Shown here: piece after piece, positions 4,761 through 5,729 of the stretch
Numbering within the stretch: position 1 is the stretch's first letter
Layout: every line of letters begins with the position of its first letter
Assembly: GCA_029258695.1 (NCBI GenBank)
Contig: JARIBR010000228.1
Coordinates: forward strand, 1 to 5,729
Origin: Quadrisphaera sp.
GTDB lineage: Bacteria > Actinomycetota > Actinomycetes > Actinomycetales > Quadrisphaeraceae
Direction: 5' to 3'
DNA: 5,729 nucleotides
Notes under the pieces: generated by a model
Database searches by the model: none
What the model saw: the letters and a program-made list of their open reading frames with translations, nothing else
Told to the model about the DNA's origin: nothing
Position numbers and translations under genes: made by a program

Positions 4761-5729
4761 GCAGTCACCGAGCCGCCGACGAGGGGCTGGGCCACCAGGG
4801 GCAACCGGACCCGGACCACCCACGCACCTTCGACCCGTCCGGCACGGAGCGTGCCGCCCACCGCGGCGGCGCGCTCACGCATGAGCGCGATCCCCACGCC
4901 GACGTCCGCGCTGCTCGAGGGCGGCGCGCCGGAGGTGGTCGTCCCCGACCCGCCGCTCGTGACCTCGACGACCAGCTCGCGGGCCGGCGTCTCGTGCCCG
5001 ACGCCCACCACGACCTGCACGCCAGCGCCGGGCGCGTGCTTGACCGCGTTCGTCAGCGCCTCGGCGACGATCCGACCAGCCACCTGGTCGATCACCCCGG
5101 GCAGCGCTGGGACCTCACCGCGACGGTCGACGTGGACGTGCAGCCCGCGCTCGCGGGCACCGGCGACCAGGTCGTCGAGGTCGGACAACCTGCTCGGTGG
5201 GGGCTCCGCGCTCTCACCGGAGCGCAGGAGCGCCACCATCTCGCGGAGGCGGGCGAGCGCCGACGTGCTCGAGGACCGGATGACCACGAGCGCCCGCGTC
5301 GACGCCGGCGACGAACCGCCCGACGAGGCCGCCTGCGACAGGGCGGCCTCGGAGTGGATGGCGATCGCCGCGAGGTCACCGGCGAGGGCGTCGTGGAGGT
5401 CGGCGGCCAACGCCTCACGGGTGCGGTGGGCCACGTCGGCCTCGCGCAGGCCGACCAGGCGCGCCGCGTCGTCCGCGCGCGCCGCCTCGAGCGCGGCCAC
5501 CTCGCTCTGGCGCCGGACGTCGCTGCCCCACCACAGGGGCGTCCCGAGCACGGCGAAGGCCAGCAGCCCTGCCTGCACGACCGCTGCGGCGGTGCCGTCC
5601 GCCACGAAGGCCGCCACCGCGCTGGCCACCACGACCACGCCGACCGCCACCTCGAGCCGGCGGACCGCCGTCCGGCCGGCGTAGAGGGCCGCTCCGAGCA
5701 CGAGGTCGACGAAGGCGAGGACCGACCCG
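4757..5729 (-). CDS. Sensor histidine kinase, HisKA_3 type, N-terminus outside window
   Basis: This is the sensor partner of the adjacent NarL-type regulator. The frame is open to the right edge, so the N-terminus is missing. Numbering from the GTG codon at 5701, hydrophobic stretches at about 18-36 and 40-58 are membrane helices, and more probably precede them. A coiled-coil-like linker rich in Ala, Glu and Arg (61-98) leads to the HisKA_3 helix with REALAADLHDALAGD (95-109), where H103 is the phosphoacceptor. The HATPase domain has its N-box in EALTNAVKHA (214-223). Its G1 region is atypical (VTSGGSG, 247-253, then a Ser/Thr/Gly-rich insertion). The G2 region VGVGIALMRERAAAVGGTLRAG (267-288) resembles the family's GxGLxGMRERV pattern. 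The gene ends at the TGA at 4759-4757, overlapping the regulator's GTG. This is a standard kinase-regulator operon; the signal sensed is unknown. Confidence 0.93.
   Translation of the reverse strand, partial: GSVLAFVDLVLGAALYAGRTAVRRLEVAVGVVVVASAVAAFVADGTAAAVVQAGLLAFAVLGTPLWWGSDVRRQSEVAALEAARADDAARLVGLREADVAHRTREALAADLHDALAGDLAAIAIHSEAALSQAASSGGSSPASTRALVVIRSSSTSALARLREMVALLRSGESAEPPPSRLSDLDDLVAGARERGLHVHVDRRGEVPALPGVIDQVAGRIVAEALTNAVKHAPGAGVQVVVGVGHETPARELVVEVTSGGSGTTTSGAPPSSSADVGVGIALMRERAAAVGGTLRAGRVEGAWVVRVRLPLVAQPLVGGSVTA

Noticed and set aside
4494..5684. Plus-strand open frame of 396 codons opposite the sensor kinase
   Set aside because: It is antisense to a well-supported HisKA_3 kinase, and its composition is that of a GC-rich shadow frame.

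Overview
This is very GC-rich DNA with strongly G/C-biased third codon positions. It carries GTG starts, a GTGA-type stop/start overlap and a fragment of the DUF222/13E12 family. These features point to an actinobacterium (Actinomycetota). I cannot name a genus from the sequence. Every gene I can support lies on the minus strand, so the window is best read from right to left.

Right part (5729 to 4071): the 3' end of a sensor histidine kinase of the HisKA_3 (NarX/LiaS-like) class, whose N-terminus lies outside the window, overlaps a NarL/LuxR-type response regulator by four bases (GTGA). Both proteins keep their key phosphotransfer residues, so this looks like a working two-component pair. Its stimulus is not evident. 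Five perfect copies of a hexanucleotide begin a few bases after the regulator's stop codon.

Middle (4070 to 3129): a gene-poor stretch. It holds a perfect 8-bp inverted repeat, two DnaA-box-like nonamers 31 bp apart, a decayed DUF222/13E12 (HNH endonuclease-type) remnant that changes frame and lacks the HNH part, three tandem 16-bp repeats and three tandem 7-bp repeats. It reads as a decayed, repeat-rich spacer between functional blocks.

Left part (3128 to 1): a small SRPBCC-fold ligand-binding protein is followed by an orphan membrane histidine kinase with no adjacent regulator. The kinase's phosphoacceptor His is replaced by Gln, and its N and G1 boxes are also degraded. The window ends with the biosynthetic gene for homoserine dehydrogenase (hom), cut off in its C-terminal ACT domain by the left edge. 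A 174-bp leader before hom contains a strand-specific RNA stem, other hairpins, pentamer repeats and a 12-bp palindrome abutting the ribosome binding site. This makes it a candidate regulatory leader.

The most interesting point is the intact but apparently catalytically dead histidine kinase upstream of hom. I see no sign of a phage, CRISPR array, complete insertion sequence, tRNA or rRNA, and no clear previously undescribed multi-gene system.
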